Source: Paguma larvata (taxonomy: Eukaryota; Chordata; Mammalia; Carnivora; Viverridae). From it: a stretch of DNA of 64,000 nucleotides. The translations under genes were made by a program, and so were the position numbers. The notes under the pieces were generated by a model, which was not told the DNA's origin, searched no databases, and worked only from the letters and a program-made list of their open reading frames with translations. Shown here piece by piece: positions 47,055-58,599 of this stretch. Position 1 is the stretch's first letter; each line of letters opens with the position of its first letter. The stretch lies in NCBI GenBank assembly GCA_030068075.1, contig CM057826.1:65879312-65943311 (forward strand), in the 5' to 3' direction.

Positions 47055-47225
47055 TAATACCACTGTTTAAATCCTCAATACAACCTTTTGAGATAGGGAC
47101 TATTATTATTCTCATTTTATGGACGAGGAGTCTAAGGGACAGAAAGGATAAACAATGTGCCCAAGATTACACATCTAATAAGCAGGGAGACAAGCATAGA
47201 TAGACTGGCACCAGGGTCACTACAT
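47055..47225 (-). mobile_element. MIR fragment (antisense)
   Basis: 'cctcaatacaaccttttgag', then 'tattattattctcattttat', then 'aacaatgtgcccaagattac' is antisense MIR. Confidence 0.8.
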
Positions 47226-47286
47226 GTGACCTGTGTACTTAAACACTACATGATACTTGTCCATACACTTTTAATCACTTTACCAA

Positions 47287-47360
<74 letters not shown>
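47287..47360. repeat. (GA)n microsatellite
   Basis: About 74 bases of (GA)n with two AAAG interruptions. It is a homopurine tract with mirror symmetry (possible triplex DNA). Open frames across it read as RE/ER or SL repeats and are not genes. Confidence 0.97.
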
Positions 47361-47361
<1 letters not shown>

Positions 47362-48447
47362 TCTTATTATCCTCTTTATCTTTTACAGTGGATGGCTCAT
47401 TAAAACCAGAGCCAAAATAATTAGCAACCAAATAAATTAGTTTCCTTTCCAAGAGAGTGTTTTCAAACACTCCCCTGAGGTGAGAGAAAATATTTGCATT
47501 CTGTCCCTGTTGGTGGGGTGTGTGCAGTGAAGTGCATTCCCTTAGAATGGGCTGGATCCTTTTAAGGAAGCGGAAAATAAGAAGGAAAACAAAACAGTTA
47601 TTTCCATAGTAAAATATGTTGACTCTTCTAACTCCCTTACATTTGAATAAATTCTATCCCTTCTTTGTGTGTACAGGTCATACTGTCTTTGTGAAGCTGC
47701 CTGCATTACACCAACTCCAGTCCTTTCTGAAGTTTTAAAAATAAAACTGCCCAGTATTATTAGAACATCTCTGCATGCCATTCAAATATATGCATCATAT
47801 GTTTTTCTTTGTTTCACATATATCATTCTAGTCTCTCCTACTTGATTCTAAGCACTTTGGTTTAAACACTTATTCCTAGAATACTGTATACTAATTTGGC
47901 TCTTTATGTACACTGATTAATAGATATGTTCATGCTTTCCTGGGCAAAGAGTGCCACTTTCCTTTCCTCACTTGGGGTAACATAGCTATGTGTGATTTGC
48001 TAAGGTGATTAGTGTATCAATTTACCTATGTCTGCACAGGCTAGGTCATAGGCTCTATGTAGCACAGGTACCTGTACCATGACAGAGCCAACCATGACAC
48101 CTCGAAGCCCAGGTAGCCATCTCATACCAACACATCATGGTCACAAGGATACTGGGCAAAAAATGTAGGCTATACCAGAGCAAATTTAAGAACTGCAGTA
48201 TTGAGAAAACAAACCTAGGGTTCAGCCTCCATGGATAAATGTATGGAAGGGCCACCTCTGTATGTGAAGATCAACACTTAAAGTTTTGATACAGGCACTG
48301 GAGGAAATCTACCCTATTAAATTGGTGAAGGCCAGTCAGAGAAATTCAGAGAAAAGTTCTGCTAAGTCCCATGTTTTCTAGGTTAGTAATTCACTCCTGG
48401 GTCCCTGGATTACATGAAGGGATATATAAAGATACACAAATAAAATA
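47361..48447. other. Gene-free unique sequence
   Basis: About 1.1 kb with no repeat or exon recognised. Confidence 0.45.
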
Positions 48448-48613
48448 TACTTATTTTTTAAATGTTTATTTATTTGAGAGAGAAGGAGCACACAAGCTAG
48501 GGAGGGGCAGAGAGAATGGGAAAGAGAATCCCAAGCAGGATCCACATTGTTAGCGCAGAATCTGAGTGGGGCTTGAACTCCTGAACTGTGAGATCATGAC
48601 CTGGGTTGAAATC

Positions 48614-48635
48614 AAGAGTCAGGCAGTAACCAACT
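48614..48635. repeat. Target-site duplication of the nested SINE, left copy
   Basis: It begins aagagtcag and ends taaccaact, and matches 48871-48892 at 20 of 22 bases. The duplicated sequence belongs to the outer SINE. Confidence 0.92.
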
Positions 48636-48870
48636 GGGGCACCTGGGTGACTCAGTCAGTTAAGCATCTGACTTCGGCTTAGGTCATGAACTAGTGGTTC
48701 GTGGGTTCGAGCCCCACGTCAGGCTCTGTGCTGATGGCTCAGAGCCTGGAGCCTGCTTTTGGTTCTGTATCTCCCTCTCTCTCTGCTCCAGTCCTTTCTG
48801 AAGGACTCACACTCACTCTCTATCTTTATCTCTCAAAAATAAATAAAAGTTTAAAAAATTAAAAACAAAA
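48636..48870 (+). mobile_element. Felid-type SINE (SINEC_Fc-like) nested in the antisense SINE
   Basis: It starts 'ggggcacctgggtgactcag', has a B box 'ggttcgagccc' (around 48704-48714) and 'cagagcctggagcctgcttt', and its tail is 'tctcaaaaataaataaaag' plus A-rich sequence. A 22-base target-site duplication flanks it (48614-48635 and 48871-48892). Confidence 0.96.
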
Positions 48871-48892
48871 AAGAGTCAGACACTAACCAACT
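48871..48892. repeat. Target-site duplication of the nested SINE, right copy
   Basis: Partner of 48614-48635; two substitutions separate the copies. Confidence 0.92.
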
Positions 48893-49064
48893 GAGTCACT
48901 CAGGTATCCTTAAAGGACTAGGTATTTAAAAGACAAAGTTAATTTTGAGCATTAGATACTGGGAAACATCATTTGAAGACCCAGTTTTGGACACTTTGAG
49001 GAAAATAAGATCTCGGTAATGTTTAGAATATGTTTGGTTAGGTTTCTTTAATTTTCCCTAACAG

Positions 49065-49203
49065 AGTGAGACATCATAAAGACAGAAATAATAAATTTTG
49101 ACTTTATGGAGACTCTGATTTCATCCTCTATGGCACACTCATCAATGAACTGGGAAAATGTGGTCTCAATTATACAACTGTGGATTGGGCAGATAACCTA
49201 AAG
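49065..49203 (+). pseudogene. Exon-like stretch with one in-frame stop (protein unidentified)
   Basis: A good acceptor (tttctttaattttccctaacag) ends at 49064 and a donor (aacctaaag|gtaaca) follows 49203. One frame (codons from 49066) reads through 46 codons to the donor with a single interruption, TGA at 49099-49101. After the stop it reads LYGDSDFILYGTLINELGKC and then GLNYTTVDWADNLK, which looks protein-like. A single C-to-T change from CGA would explain the stop. I do not recognise the family. It may be a dead exon, a selectively spliced exon in another frame, or chance. Confidence 0.3.
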
Positions 49204-50029
49204 GTAACACTAGGCTGTTATTATTAGCTCAGGATCAACCTGGGAGTTTCATTAAGTAATCAGAGTATATTTTCAACATATTATTGGATACAGTCTTTTT
49301 TGTCATTTACCTAAATGTTGACATCAGAATATTATTTAACTTTTCCTACACATGGAGTCATGAGAGCAACCTTCCCATTTCAAGAAAGTCACCTCCTCCT
49401 ACCACTCACAAGAGTTGGCAGAGATTTAAAATGGAGTAGGTTTTTATCAGGTGAGAAAAGAAGGTTATGTGAAACTTAAAATGAAACTGAGTTGCTATAT
49501 TAAGCTACGTCTTGCAATTTTAACCCTTTGATTTCCTGATTTTGAGTAACACCAATAAAAATCCATTACCATGTTTATATTTGTGTCTAAACTCCTAGTG
49601 TTTATAAACAGACCAAGCTAAGAAGTGGACTGTGAATCAGGCGACATATCTCCCTGGAACACCAGAATCCAGTGTGACACATAAGCTTCCAGAAGACTAC
49701 AAGTAACCACATCATTACCACAGAAATACCACTTGCTTATTATAAGGCAGCCTGAGTCATTAAACTCAAGTGCCTCTGGAGTCTGTGGTCTTCAGGGATA
49801 CAGTGAGACTGATAAATTCGTCTCTCTGACCACTGCCCTCCACTGTTCTGTGTCTCTCTCATCTCTTTACTCTTTGGCCTCATCACGTCCGTCTAAGTGA
49901 TCCGGTTGTTACTCTGGTTCTGGATTTAACTTGCATCTCTCTCCAGCTTGATCTTCAAAGTTAACATTTTTTAATACTGACCTCACTGTAGTGCCAGAAA
50001 CTCCTGCTTCCTCTTCACTGAGATGTGAT
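49204..50029. other. Gene-free unique sequence
   Basis: No element recognised. Low-complexity content is minor. Confidence 0.45.
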
Positions 50030-50190
50030 AAGGATCAAACAAGTTCATTTATGCGCAAGCAATTCGAAAATGTTAAAGTACTGTATGGGTATTATTTCTA
50101 CTTTTGCTCTCATTTCTGGCACTCATGATACCACATGGCCTATAGCAGGTATTCATTAAACATGTACGGAATGAACCAATAAACAAATGA
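50030..50190 (+). mobile_element. MIR/L2-like relic
   Basis: 'gataaggatcaaacaagttc', then 'gttaaagtactgtatgggta' resembles the MIR 3' part. 'ggcctatagcaggtattcat', then 'taaacatgtacggaatgaac' resembles an L2 3' end (gcacatagtaggtgctcaataaatatttgttgaatgaa). Two relics may lie side by side. Confidence 0.5.
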
Positions 50191-50317
50191 AAATACATTC
50201 CATCTTACACATCAAAATCAGGCTGATATTCCTGAAGTCAAGCTCGGGGAAAAAAAGGGTTGACTTTAATTAGGTGCTTTGTTCTAAACAAGTATTATGT
50301 GAAGTTTAGGATTTTTT

Positions 50318-51835
50318 TTCTATTTTTGTGAAAAATGTCACTGGAATTTTATTAGGGATTACATTGTATCTGTAGATAGATTGGGATATTATGGACATTA
50401 ATTCTTCCTATCTGTGTGACTATGGGAGATCACTCCATTTATTCCCCTTTTATGGGGAAAGGGTAGTCTCTTTAGTAAATGGTATTGGGAAAACTGGATA
50501 TCCACATGCAAAAGAATGAAACTGGACCTTTACCTCACAACAAACACAAAAATCAATTCAAAATTGATTAAAGACTTAAACATAGGAACTAAAACTGTAA
50601 AACTCCCAGAAGAAAACCCCTTGACCTTTGTGTTGGCAATTTTTTCATGTGTGATACCAAAAATGCAGGCAACAAAAGCAAAAATAAGGAAGTAGGACTA
50701 CATAAAACTAAAGCATTTCTGCACAGCAAAGGAAACCATTAACGAAGTGAAAAAGCAACCTATGAAATAGGAAAATATATTTGCAAGCCATATATTCAAT
50801 CAACAGCTAATATATTTTCAAAACCCATACAATAGCAAAAAAAGGAAAAAAAACGCAAAATAACTGACTAAAAAATGAGCAAAGGACCAGAATAGACATT
50901 TTTCCAAATAAGACAAACAAATAGCCAACATATACATAAAAATGTGTTCAATATCACTAATTATCAGGGAAATACAAATCAAAACCAATGAGTTATCTCC
51001 TTATACTTGTGAGGATGGTTATTATTGAAAAATCAAAAATTAATAAACGTTGGTAAGGATGTGAAGAAATTGGAATTCTGTTGGTGGGACTATAAATTGG
51101 TACAGCCATTATGGAAAGCAATATGGAGTTTCTGCAAAAAGTTAAGAATAGAATAACTCTATGACTGAGCAATCCTGAATATATATTTAAAGGAAAGGAA
51201 ATTAGTATTTTGAAGAGATATCTGTATTCATATTCATTCAGCATTATTTACAATAGCCAAGATTTGGAAACCACCTAAGTGTCAATTGACAGATGAATGG
51301 ATAAAGAAAATGTGGTACACATATGCAATGGAATACCACTGAGCCATAAAAAGAAGAAAATCCTGCAACAACATGAATGAACTTAGAAAAGATTATGCTA
51401 AGTAAAATAAACCAGACAGAGAAAGATAAATTCTGCATGATCTTATTTGCATGTGGAATCTAAAAAAGCTAAAATCATAGAAATAAAGAATAGAACAGAG
51501 GTTGCCAGGGGCTAGGGAGTGGAGGAAATGGGAGATGTTGGTCAAAGGGTACAAGCTCTCAGTTCTAGGATAAATAAATTCTGGAGATGTAATATACAGC
51601 ACAGAAATTATATTTAATAATGCACTGTATACTTGAAATGTGCTAAGAGAGTAGATCTTAGATAGTCTTACCGCCCCTCCCCAAAAGTTAATTAGGTGAC
51701 AAGTAGGTGAATTAACTCAATTGGGGGAATCATTTCACAATGTATTTATATATCAAAACATCACATTGTACACTTTAAATGTATACAATGTTTATTAGTC
51801 AATCATATCTCAGTAAAGCTAGAGAAAGAAAAAGA
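50318..51835 (+). mobile_element. LINE-1 (L1MA-like) insertion with 5' inversion and internal deletion
   Basis: 50318 to about 50447 is antisense L1 ORF2 ('tttttgtgaaaaatgtcact', 'acattgtatctgtagataga'). From about 50451 sense sequence follows ('ggggaaagggtagtctcttt', 'aaaactggatatccacatgc') to the 3' UTR ('gttgccaggggctagggagt', 'atcatttcacaatgtattta') and the end 'ctcagtaaagctagagaaag'. The join skips roughly 0.3 kb of L1 between the two segments. No clear target-site duplication remains, in keeping with greater age than the copy at 23.3 kb. Confidence 0.85.
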
Positions 51836-53399
51836 ACTGTGGCATTTAACTTAGAACACTGGAACCCTTTAAAGAGTTTTAAGCAATGGATTGACATGGA
51901 TCAGAATTGCATTTTGTTAGGGTGATGAGGCTGTGGTATGGAAAAAGAATTTGAGAGCAAGAAAGTGTAGAATGAGGACACCAAATTGGAGGCTATGACA
52001 GAATACACTGAAGAAGAGATGATAACATGGTCACCAAAGCAGCCAAGGGGTAAAAAGAAGAAGCTGAAGTGACAGGTATTTGTGAGGAAGAATCTGTAAA
52101 GGGTTACTGAATGATATTTGATCTACTTTAATGTGAAATTACCATGAGCCATAATTTGAAGCACTTTAGTCCTTGTTTCACAATTTTGGGAATGAGGTAG
52201 CTCCAACAAATGAGCATCAATTATAGTTCAACTTTTTAAGCAAATAGTTTGATGCTATATAGACTGAAGAAGAACATACCTTGCCCATTTTATCAATAAT
52301 AATAGTTCACGCTTCTAAAATTCAGATGATGAAGTAAAAATGAAAAATATTATTTTCCCTCAAGCACAAAACCAAATCTCATTTACATAGGGATTTATGA
52401 ACTCTTTTTTCCACTAGAAAAGAATAACTTTTCAAATTTGATTTTGCTCAATTAAAAATGCCACTGCCAATAGACTCCCAAACCAGTTTTTATTTGGGGA
52501 AAAAAAATGTAACACAAAAGCAAAAGCAAAGAAGTTATTTACTGAATAGAGGTAAAATATATTTTACAATGCTTCCTCCCACCCACTGTCAATTTAGGGG
52601 ACAGATTTGTTCTTAACGGTGCCATAGAGAGAGAGCAGCATTTATAATGCCCTCGCTAAGGTCTTAGATACCTAAAAGTTTGGAAATGAGAATGCGCTAC
52701 TCTTTTAAAAGCAGAGGCAGAGTACTTAAATGCCACTTTTCAATAGTACCCAAAGGTTTTAAGAATTAACCACCTCCGAAAATATATTATGTGCCCTCTA
52801 AAGGAAAATTAAAACACAAATCAAAATTGTTGAGGGAAACATTTGTGCCCTCCAGCAGCTGAAGAGCTGCATACACATGCTGTGCTCACAGCCCCTGCAG
52901 GCCTAAGGCCAGTAATGCACAAACTACATTTCAATGCAAGCAAGCATACAAGGGAAGGCATAGAGGGTCACCTCCCTGTGGTGGTATCAAAACCCTCTAT
53001 CTTCAAGCCCTTTCTCCCCAATGACTCCCTTGTTTTCTGTCTGAACAGAGCTCTAACACTGCAAGCCCATTCTCCATTCCAACATGGCAGCTTTGCTGTC
53101 AGTTACCAGGTCTGTTACAAAGACTATGTTGGGAGTGGATGTCATTCAATTCAATAAAAGATTAAGAAAATACCCACACTTCTGTAAATAATTTAAATTC
53201 CAAAGCTGATTAGGAAAAAAAAAAAAAGCCAAGTATAGACATGGCTTTGGAATGCACCCTACTAATAAAGAAACACACTTGTTGGGCAATACACATTACA
53301 ATAAATCTTTAACAGAGTATAATTCTGACTGATATAAGCAACTTCTGACTCTCTTTTCACCCTTCACAAACACAATTAAACACTTTTTATCCTGAAATT
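51836..53399. other. Gene-free unique sequence
   Basis: About 1.6 kb without a recognised repeat or exon. The 104-codon plus-strand frame at 52843-53157 has no recognisable domain. Confidence 0.45.
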
Positions 53400-53660
53400 C
53401 AGTACTTTCTCATTCATCCATTCGGCCAACATATATTGAAGCCATACTGTGGACAAGGCATTCTGCTGGATTCTGTGAGAAAATTCAAGCTGCCTAAGAC
53501 CCAAAGTTTTTACTAAAGGGGTTTACAGTATAGCATAGAGTCTAAATCACTTAACTTCTGAAGGCAGAAACAATCTGAATTTGTATATCAAGTCTGGTTG
53601 CTAACCTTGAGGAAGTTTATGTAACTGAGTTCCAGTTTCCTTGAGAATAATCATAATAAC
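53400..53660. mobile_element. L2-like (antisense) and MIR-like (sense) relics side by side
   Basis: 53405-53535 reads 'cattcatccattcggccaac', 'ggacaaggcattctgctgga', 'tttacagtatagcatagagt', an antisense L2 pattern. 53575-53660 reads 'caagtctggttgctaacctt', 'gtaactgagttccagtttcc', a MIR-like pattern. Both are strongly diverged. Confidence 0.5.
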
Positions 53661-53692
53661 ATATATATAATATATAATATATATCATATAAG
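53659..53692. repeat. Short AT-rich (TA)n-like tract
   Basis: 'catatatataatatataata' and onward; imperfect TA dinucleotide repeat. Confidence 0.85.
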
Positions 53693-54004
53693 TATGAGGA
53701 GGAGGAGACTAAGAGCCACAGAGCCCAGCACAGAAAATGGAAAAGTCAGATCAGTCTGCCTTTGGGATCATCAGTTCAGTATGAATCAAGAGTAGTCTGG
53801 AAATATGGCTTGGGACAAGACCATCAATGGCCTTGAATGTCAGGCTGACTTTATCTAAAAAAAAAATGATAGGGTATCCCAAAAAGTTATTTTGTGCAAG
53901 AGTAAGCACACAGATAACTCAGTATTTCAAAAGGATAACTTCATATTCTATGTAATAAAGAACTGGAAGGAAAATGGAAAATGGAAGAAAAGATGGTATT
54001 TAAA

Positions 54005-54220
54005 AAAATTTTTTAACATTTATTTATTTTTGAGACACAGAGAGACAGAGTGTGAGTGGGGAATGGGCAGAGAGAGAAAGAGGGAGACACAGAATCCGAA
54101 GCAGCCTCCAAGCTCCAAGCTGTCAACACAGAGCTCAAAACAGGTCTCAAACCCATGAACCGTAAGACCATGACCTTGGCCATAGTCCAATGCCCAACTG
54201 ACTAAGCCACCCAGGCACCC
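54005..54220 (-). mobile_element. Felid-type SINE (SINEC), antisense
   Basis: In reverse complement: head 'gggtgcctgggtggcttagt', 'ggtcatggtcttacggttca', tail 'aaaaataaataaatgttaaa'. A possible target-site duplication is 'aagatggtatttaaa' (53990-54004) against 'aagatatttaaa' (54228-54239), imperfect and offset a few bases from the SINE end. Confidence 0.95.
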
Positions 54221-55375
54221 TGCAAATAAGATATTTAAAGGGTGATTACAAAAGTACAGGCCAAAATACAAGGCATGCCCTCAACCTAATCATTAAGAAA
54301 AACCAAACAAATCCAAATGAAGGGATGCTGTACAGAATAATTGACCTGGACTCTTCAAAAGTGTCCAGGTCATAAAAGACAAGGGAAGGCTGAGGAAATA
54401 TGACAGGTTGTTGGGAATTAAGGATTCAGGACAACTAAATGCATTGTGGATCCATGACTGGATCCTGGAATAGAGCAAGGACATTAGTGGAAAAACTGGT
54501 GAAATTCAAATAAAGGCTACAGTTCAGTTAATATTATGATACTGATGTTAATCTTAATAAATGTGTCATGGCTAGGCAAGATATCAACTTGAGGAAAGCT
54601 GAGTGAAAGGTGTGAGAGCTATAATTTATATAATTTCCTGTAAGCCTAAACTTCTATCAAATAACTAGTTTTGTTTTGTTTTTAAGTCTAAGCAAGAGAA
54701 GGGTAAAGACCTGAACCAGGGTAGTGGTTCTGAGGATTGGGGCAGAGGAAGCAGAATTGGTAAGAACTGGATGCTGCATGGGCTGGTAGGATGAGAGAGG
54801 AGTCATTGAGAATGTGACTCAAGTCTCAGTGACTGAGCCATTAGTAGTCATTAACTTGAGGAAGTCCCAAGAAGGAGCAGGTTTCAGAGGGTGGGTAATG
54901 AGTTCCATCTTGCACATCTTGAGTCATAGATGAGAGAAATCCATTGGAAACTCTATATGAAAGAGTAGGGTTGTAAATTTGGGAGTAAACCAATATAAGG
55001 TAATAGTTAGAACTATGGGAGTGAATACATTTACCAAAGAGAAAAAAGTATGAAAACAGACACTTTTTGGGAAATATCCACATGTCGGAAGAAGATGAAA
55101 AAGAAGGAGCTACATTCTAACTCCATTTATTTCATTAGGGGAAAGCACACATTTAAAAATATAACAGATTGGGAGTATAATGGGGCTCTGAAAGACATAG
55201 TTTTATATGTCCATAATGGAGGTAATGAGTGATGAGGATTAAACAAAAGGAGAAAAAATGAAAGAGAAAATTGGGGGTCATTTGTGTGTGCTTTTGAATA
55301 AATAGAAAAGCTTCAAGAAGTATGTTACTGGATTGATCAAGAGTGGGATCTGAAATCTCAAAGGCATGTTTTAGA
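54221..55375. other. Gene-free unique sequence
   Basis: No repeat family or exon recognised. Confidence 0.45.
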
Positions 55376-55388
55376 AGAATGTAACTAG

Positions 55389-55607
55389 AGGCGCCTGGGT
55401 GGCTCAGTAGGTTAAGCAGCCGACTTCAGCTCAGGTCACAATCTCACAGTCTGTGGGTTCGAGCCCCACATCCAGCTCTGTGCTGATGGCTCAGAGCCTG
55501 AGCCTGCTTTGGATTCTGTATCTCCCTCTCTCTCTGCTCTTCCCCTGCTCATGCTCTGTCTCTATGTCTCTCAAAAATAAATAAATGTTAAAAAAAATTA
55601 AAAAAAA
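55389..55607 (+). mobile_element. Felid-type SINE (SINEC_Fc-like) with target-site duplication
   Basis: Head 'aggcgcctgggtggctcagt' in full-length form, B box 'ggttcgagccc', 'gctttggattctgtatctcc', tail 'ctcaaaaataaataaatgtt' plus A-runs. The duplication 'agaatgtaactag' (55376-55388) is repeated as 'agaatgtaaccag' (55608-55620). A relatively young copy with an intact pol III promoter. Confidence 0.97.
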
Positions 55608-55620
55608 AGAATGTAACCAG

Positions 55621-56169
55621 GCTTTTTACCATTAGCCTTAAAAGTTAAAACCCATCTCTCCAAACACCTTAGCTTCTTGGGGAGTTCCACTGTACATTTA
55701 GAAGAATAAAAGATTGTAAATGAGATGAGCAAGATAGTCTGATTGCAGTGCATTTTAGGAAAATCTGCTAGAGAATGGTACGGTGTTTTCAGTTTTCCTA
55801 GAAAAGAGTCCCCACACACACATTTTAAACATGTATGCCCATATGTAGCCTCACAAATCCTAAATTTACACTTTGGTGAACCTGTTTTGAATACAAATGG
55901 CCTTCTGTTTTCCAGCTTCCTGATGTAGCTATCTGCAAGACTCCACTTGGAGAGGGTTTCTCCTCCTCCAATTCTAAATGGTTCTTAATGCCATGTTCCC
56001 CCAGCTCTTGTGCCTGGCCCTCCATGGGGTCAACCAGAGCTCTTCCTTGGAATTTGCAATGGTAACTGATTAATTTATTTAGACGATTGACATGAAAGTT
56101 GCAAGGCATGAAACTTGGAAACTGTCAACAGCCATGTTCTCTGCAACTCAATATTTAAAAATAAGAATA
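55621..56169. other. Gene-free unique sequence
   Basis: Nothing recognised. Short frames on both strands only. Confidence 0.45.
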
Positions 56170-56355
56170 GGGGCACCTGAGAGGCTCAATAGGTTAAGCA
56201 TCCAACTTCGGCTCAGGTCACCATCTCATGGTTCATGAGTTCAGCCGAGAGCGCAGAGCCTGGAGCCTGCTTTGGATTCTGTGTCTCCCTCTCTCAATGC
56301 CCCTCCGCTCCCCCTCTCTCAAAATTAAATAAACATTAAAAAAACTTTTTTTTAA
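56170..56355 (+). mobile_element. Felid-type SINE (SINEC) with internal deletion
   Basis: Head 'ggggcacctgagaggctcaa', 'cttcggctcaggtcaccatc', then 'gagttcagccgagagcgcag', where about 30 bases of the usual 'gagccccgcgtcgggctctg' region and its neighbours are missing. The B box is therefore destroyed. The tail is 'aaaattaaataaacattaaa'. Confidence 0.93.
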
Positions 56356-56984
56356 ATAATAATAAAGCTGAAATACAGAATGAAGCTGATGTGAATCAGA
56401 AATTCCAAGGGAGTTCTGGTGTCATCTGGTTACTGGTTCCAATGGTTGCTGCAGCACAGACATATCGCTGCCCCCGGTCAGCTCTACATGTGAGCACACT
56501 ACTTACCCCCAAAGTCTTCCAACAACCTCCCTTTGTTTTTGCCCAAGATAGTTAGAAGTGGAGTTCTGCCAGGCTACTTTAAGAGTCATCACTAACACTC
56601 CTAAGGATTCTGCCTGGTTAAGAAGACTCTGTTCCTCATTATTCTTTTTAAGCCATTTCTAATAAATCCCTGTGCCCTAGAATAGAATTTGTTTGTTAAA
56701 CTTGACCTCTTAAAGGGAAGGGCTTCCTTCCTTCCTCCCTCCCTTTCTCTGTCTCTTTCTCTGTTTCTTTCTCGGATAGCACTAGGGCCAAATATGGTAT
56801 CTGATATCTAATCTAAATCTGGAATCTTGGACCACTTGAAAGCATCCCTGTATCTCCAACATGACTTTACATGTGAGATTTGGTTTTTAGAAGAAACAGT
56901 CTTATTTTTAAACTCAAAGAAATAAATGTGGTTGGTAGTACAGGAGAAAAAGGAGCTTTGGAGACAACCAAGACCCCATATGAA
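56356..56984. other. Unique sequence with a pyrimidine-rich tract
   Basis: A (CCTT/TTCC)n-like tract lies at 56727-56773 ('ggcttccttccttcctccct' and onward). Nothing else recognised. Confidence 0.5.
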
Positions 56985-57060
56985 TCTCTCCTCTGCCACA
57001 CACTAACTCTGTGACCTTGACCAGATTGCGTAACCTTTCTGTTAAACGGTGTTAACTTCT
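56985..57060 (+). mobile_element. MIR fragment
   Basis: 'ctcctctgccacacactaac', then 'tctgtgaccttgaccagatt', then 'gcgtaacctttctgt' matches the MIR core (ctctgccacttactagctgtgtgaccttgggcaagttacttaacctctct). Confidence 0.8.
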
Positions 57061-57084
57061 CATGGAAACTAACAGTGAACAGTT

Positions 57085-57245
57085 TCCAATATGCCAGGCA
57101 CTGTGATAGGCATTTCAAAGGTTACCTTTACCAGGTAACTGCTGTTACCATTTTACATATGAGAACATTGAGGTTTAAAAAAGTCAAGTCACTTGCCAAA
57201 GGAAAGTAAATGACAGTGTCAAAAGCCCACACTTAACTATCAGGG
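57085..57245 (-). mobile_element. MIR fragment (antisense)
   Basis: 'ccaatatgccaggcactgtg', then 'gttaccattttacatatgag', then 'caagtcacttgccaaaggaa' is the antisense MIR pattern. It faces the preceding sense MIR. Confidence 0.8.
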
Positions 57246-58599
57246 GACATTATACAACACCCATCCCACAAGAGTACTGTGAAGACTAAAATATTATAGG
57301 TACTGTGTTTGGCATCCCACATGTAGCAATAATAATTATGATTTATTCCCAAGAATCAAGTCTATGTTTTCCTCTTATCTTTTTTAATATATGTCCAACT
57401 CTAAGCTACAGGAATCACACACTAATTATTTTGAAAAAGATACATGCAACAGAATCAGCACCACTTGGACAGGATGTTTTCATTATTGTGGTTGTTTTAA
57501 TATTCACGCCAAGAAACAGTAATCGAATTAATCCTTCTATAGACAGCAGCTACTCATGAAAGCTAAGTTAACTAGCAGGGCCACTGGCTAACTGCTGTAC
57601 TGCCCATGAGGTGGGCACTGATAGTCTCTATTGACAAACAATCCAGGATCCAGAAGAGTGAGGAAGAGGAGGCCCACTTGGCTGCTCAAGGAATTTTTCT
57701 TGGCTACCCAAGTTATCCCCATACTACTTCCTGTCTTACCTCTTCTTGCCCTTGGGTTTGTCACTCCTGCTCCTGTTTGAGCCCAGAGAATCCATGGCTT
57801 ACATTGGAAAGAGACATCTCTCCACAGCTAACCAAATGAGTAAAGGAAATAAAGGTATGTGTTCATGTAATCGTGTCTCTTTATATTAACAAATTAAATG
57901 ACAAAATTCCTCCTTTGTCCACTACAGGCTAAACCAGGCCTAAATCCTTCTTACTTTGCTGAGGAGTTTTTCTCCTCAGTCTTGCCCCTTGTATAAGTGA
58001 AAATTAAAAACCTTCTTTCCAACAGTCAATATCAAATACTTTCTCTCCATGCTTAGATCTCTGGGATGAAGTTTTACTCTGTTACCTGATTTCACACATG
58101 AAAGTTGTCTCTATTTCTCTTTCTAAATAAATTAAAGGAGAAAATGTAATTATAGGTTCTGTCATAGAATCTGCAGTACAACATTAGCTCGCTCTAGCTG
58201 TCACAGAAGCACCTTTACACTTCACCAGTGGTCACAGAGATGACAGAGCAAAAATACTCATTTTTCTTTCTTGCCCTTTAAAAAAAAAAGACTTGTCATG
58301 GAAAACATTTTTTTAATAATTATTACTGATATAATTCATCTCTTTTCAACTTTTCTGTCTAATTAATCACTGAAAATTGTCTATGATGTTTTTGGCCCCT
58401 CTACTATGAATTCAAACTAGTTAAATAAAGCTTAATCGAAGAAATAGCAATTATATTTATCATATGGTACCATTGCTTTTCTGTAATCAATTCTAACAAA
58501 GGCTGAAACATAAATTTAAATGTTCTGCCCCTGACATTATCCATAAATGTGTTTATATATATATGGATCTGGGCCTGCACCAGTCAATGCATGTAGGGT
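57246..58599. other. Gene-free unique sequence
   Basis: No repeat family or exon recognised over about 1.35 kb. Confidence 0.45.

Larger units (their letters stand above)
48448..48909 (-). mobile_element. Felid-type SINE (antisense), host of a nested SINE
   Basis: The outer copy is split: 48448-48635 (T/A-rich tail, 'agggaggggcagagagaatg', 'gtggggcttgaactcctga') and 48893-48909 ('gagtcactcaggtatcc', its head). In between lies a plus-strand SINE with its target-site duplication. The outer copy must be the older of the two. Confidence 0.9.

Noticed and set aside
47157..47470. Frames with long RE or SL repeats on both strands
   Set aside because: They are translations of the (GA)n microsatellite.
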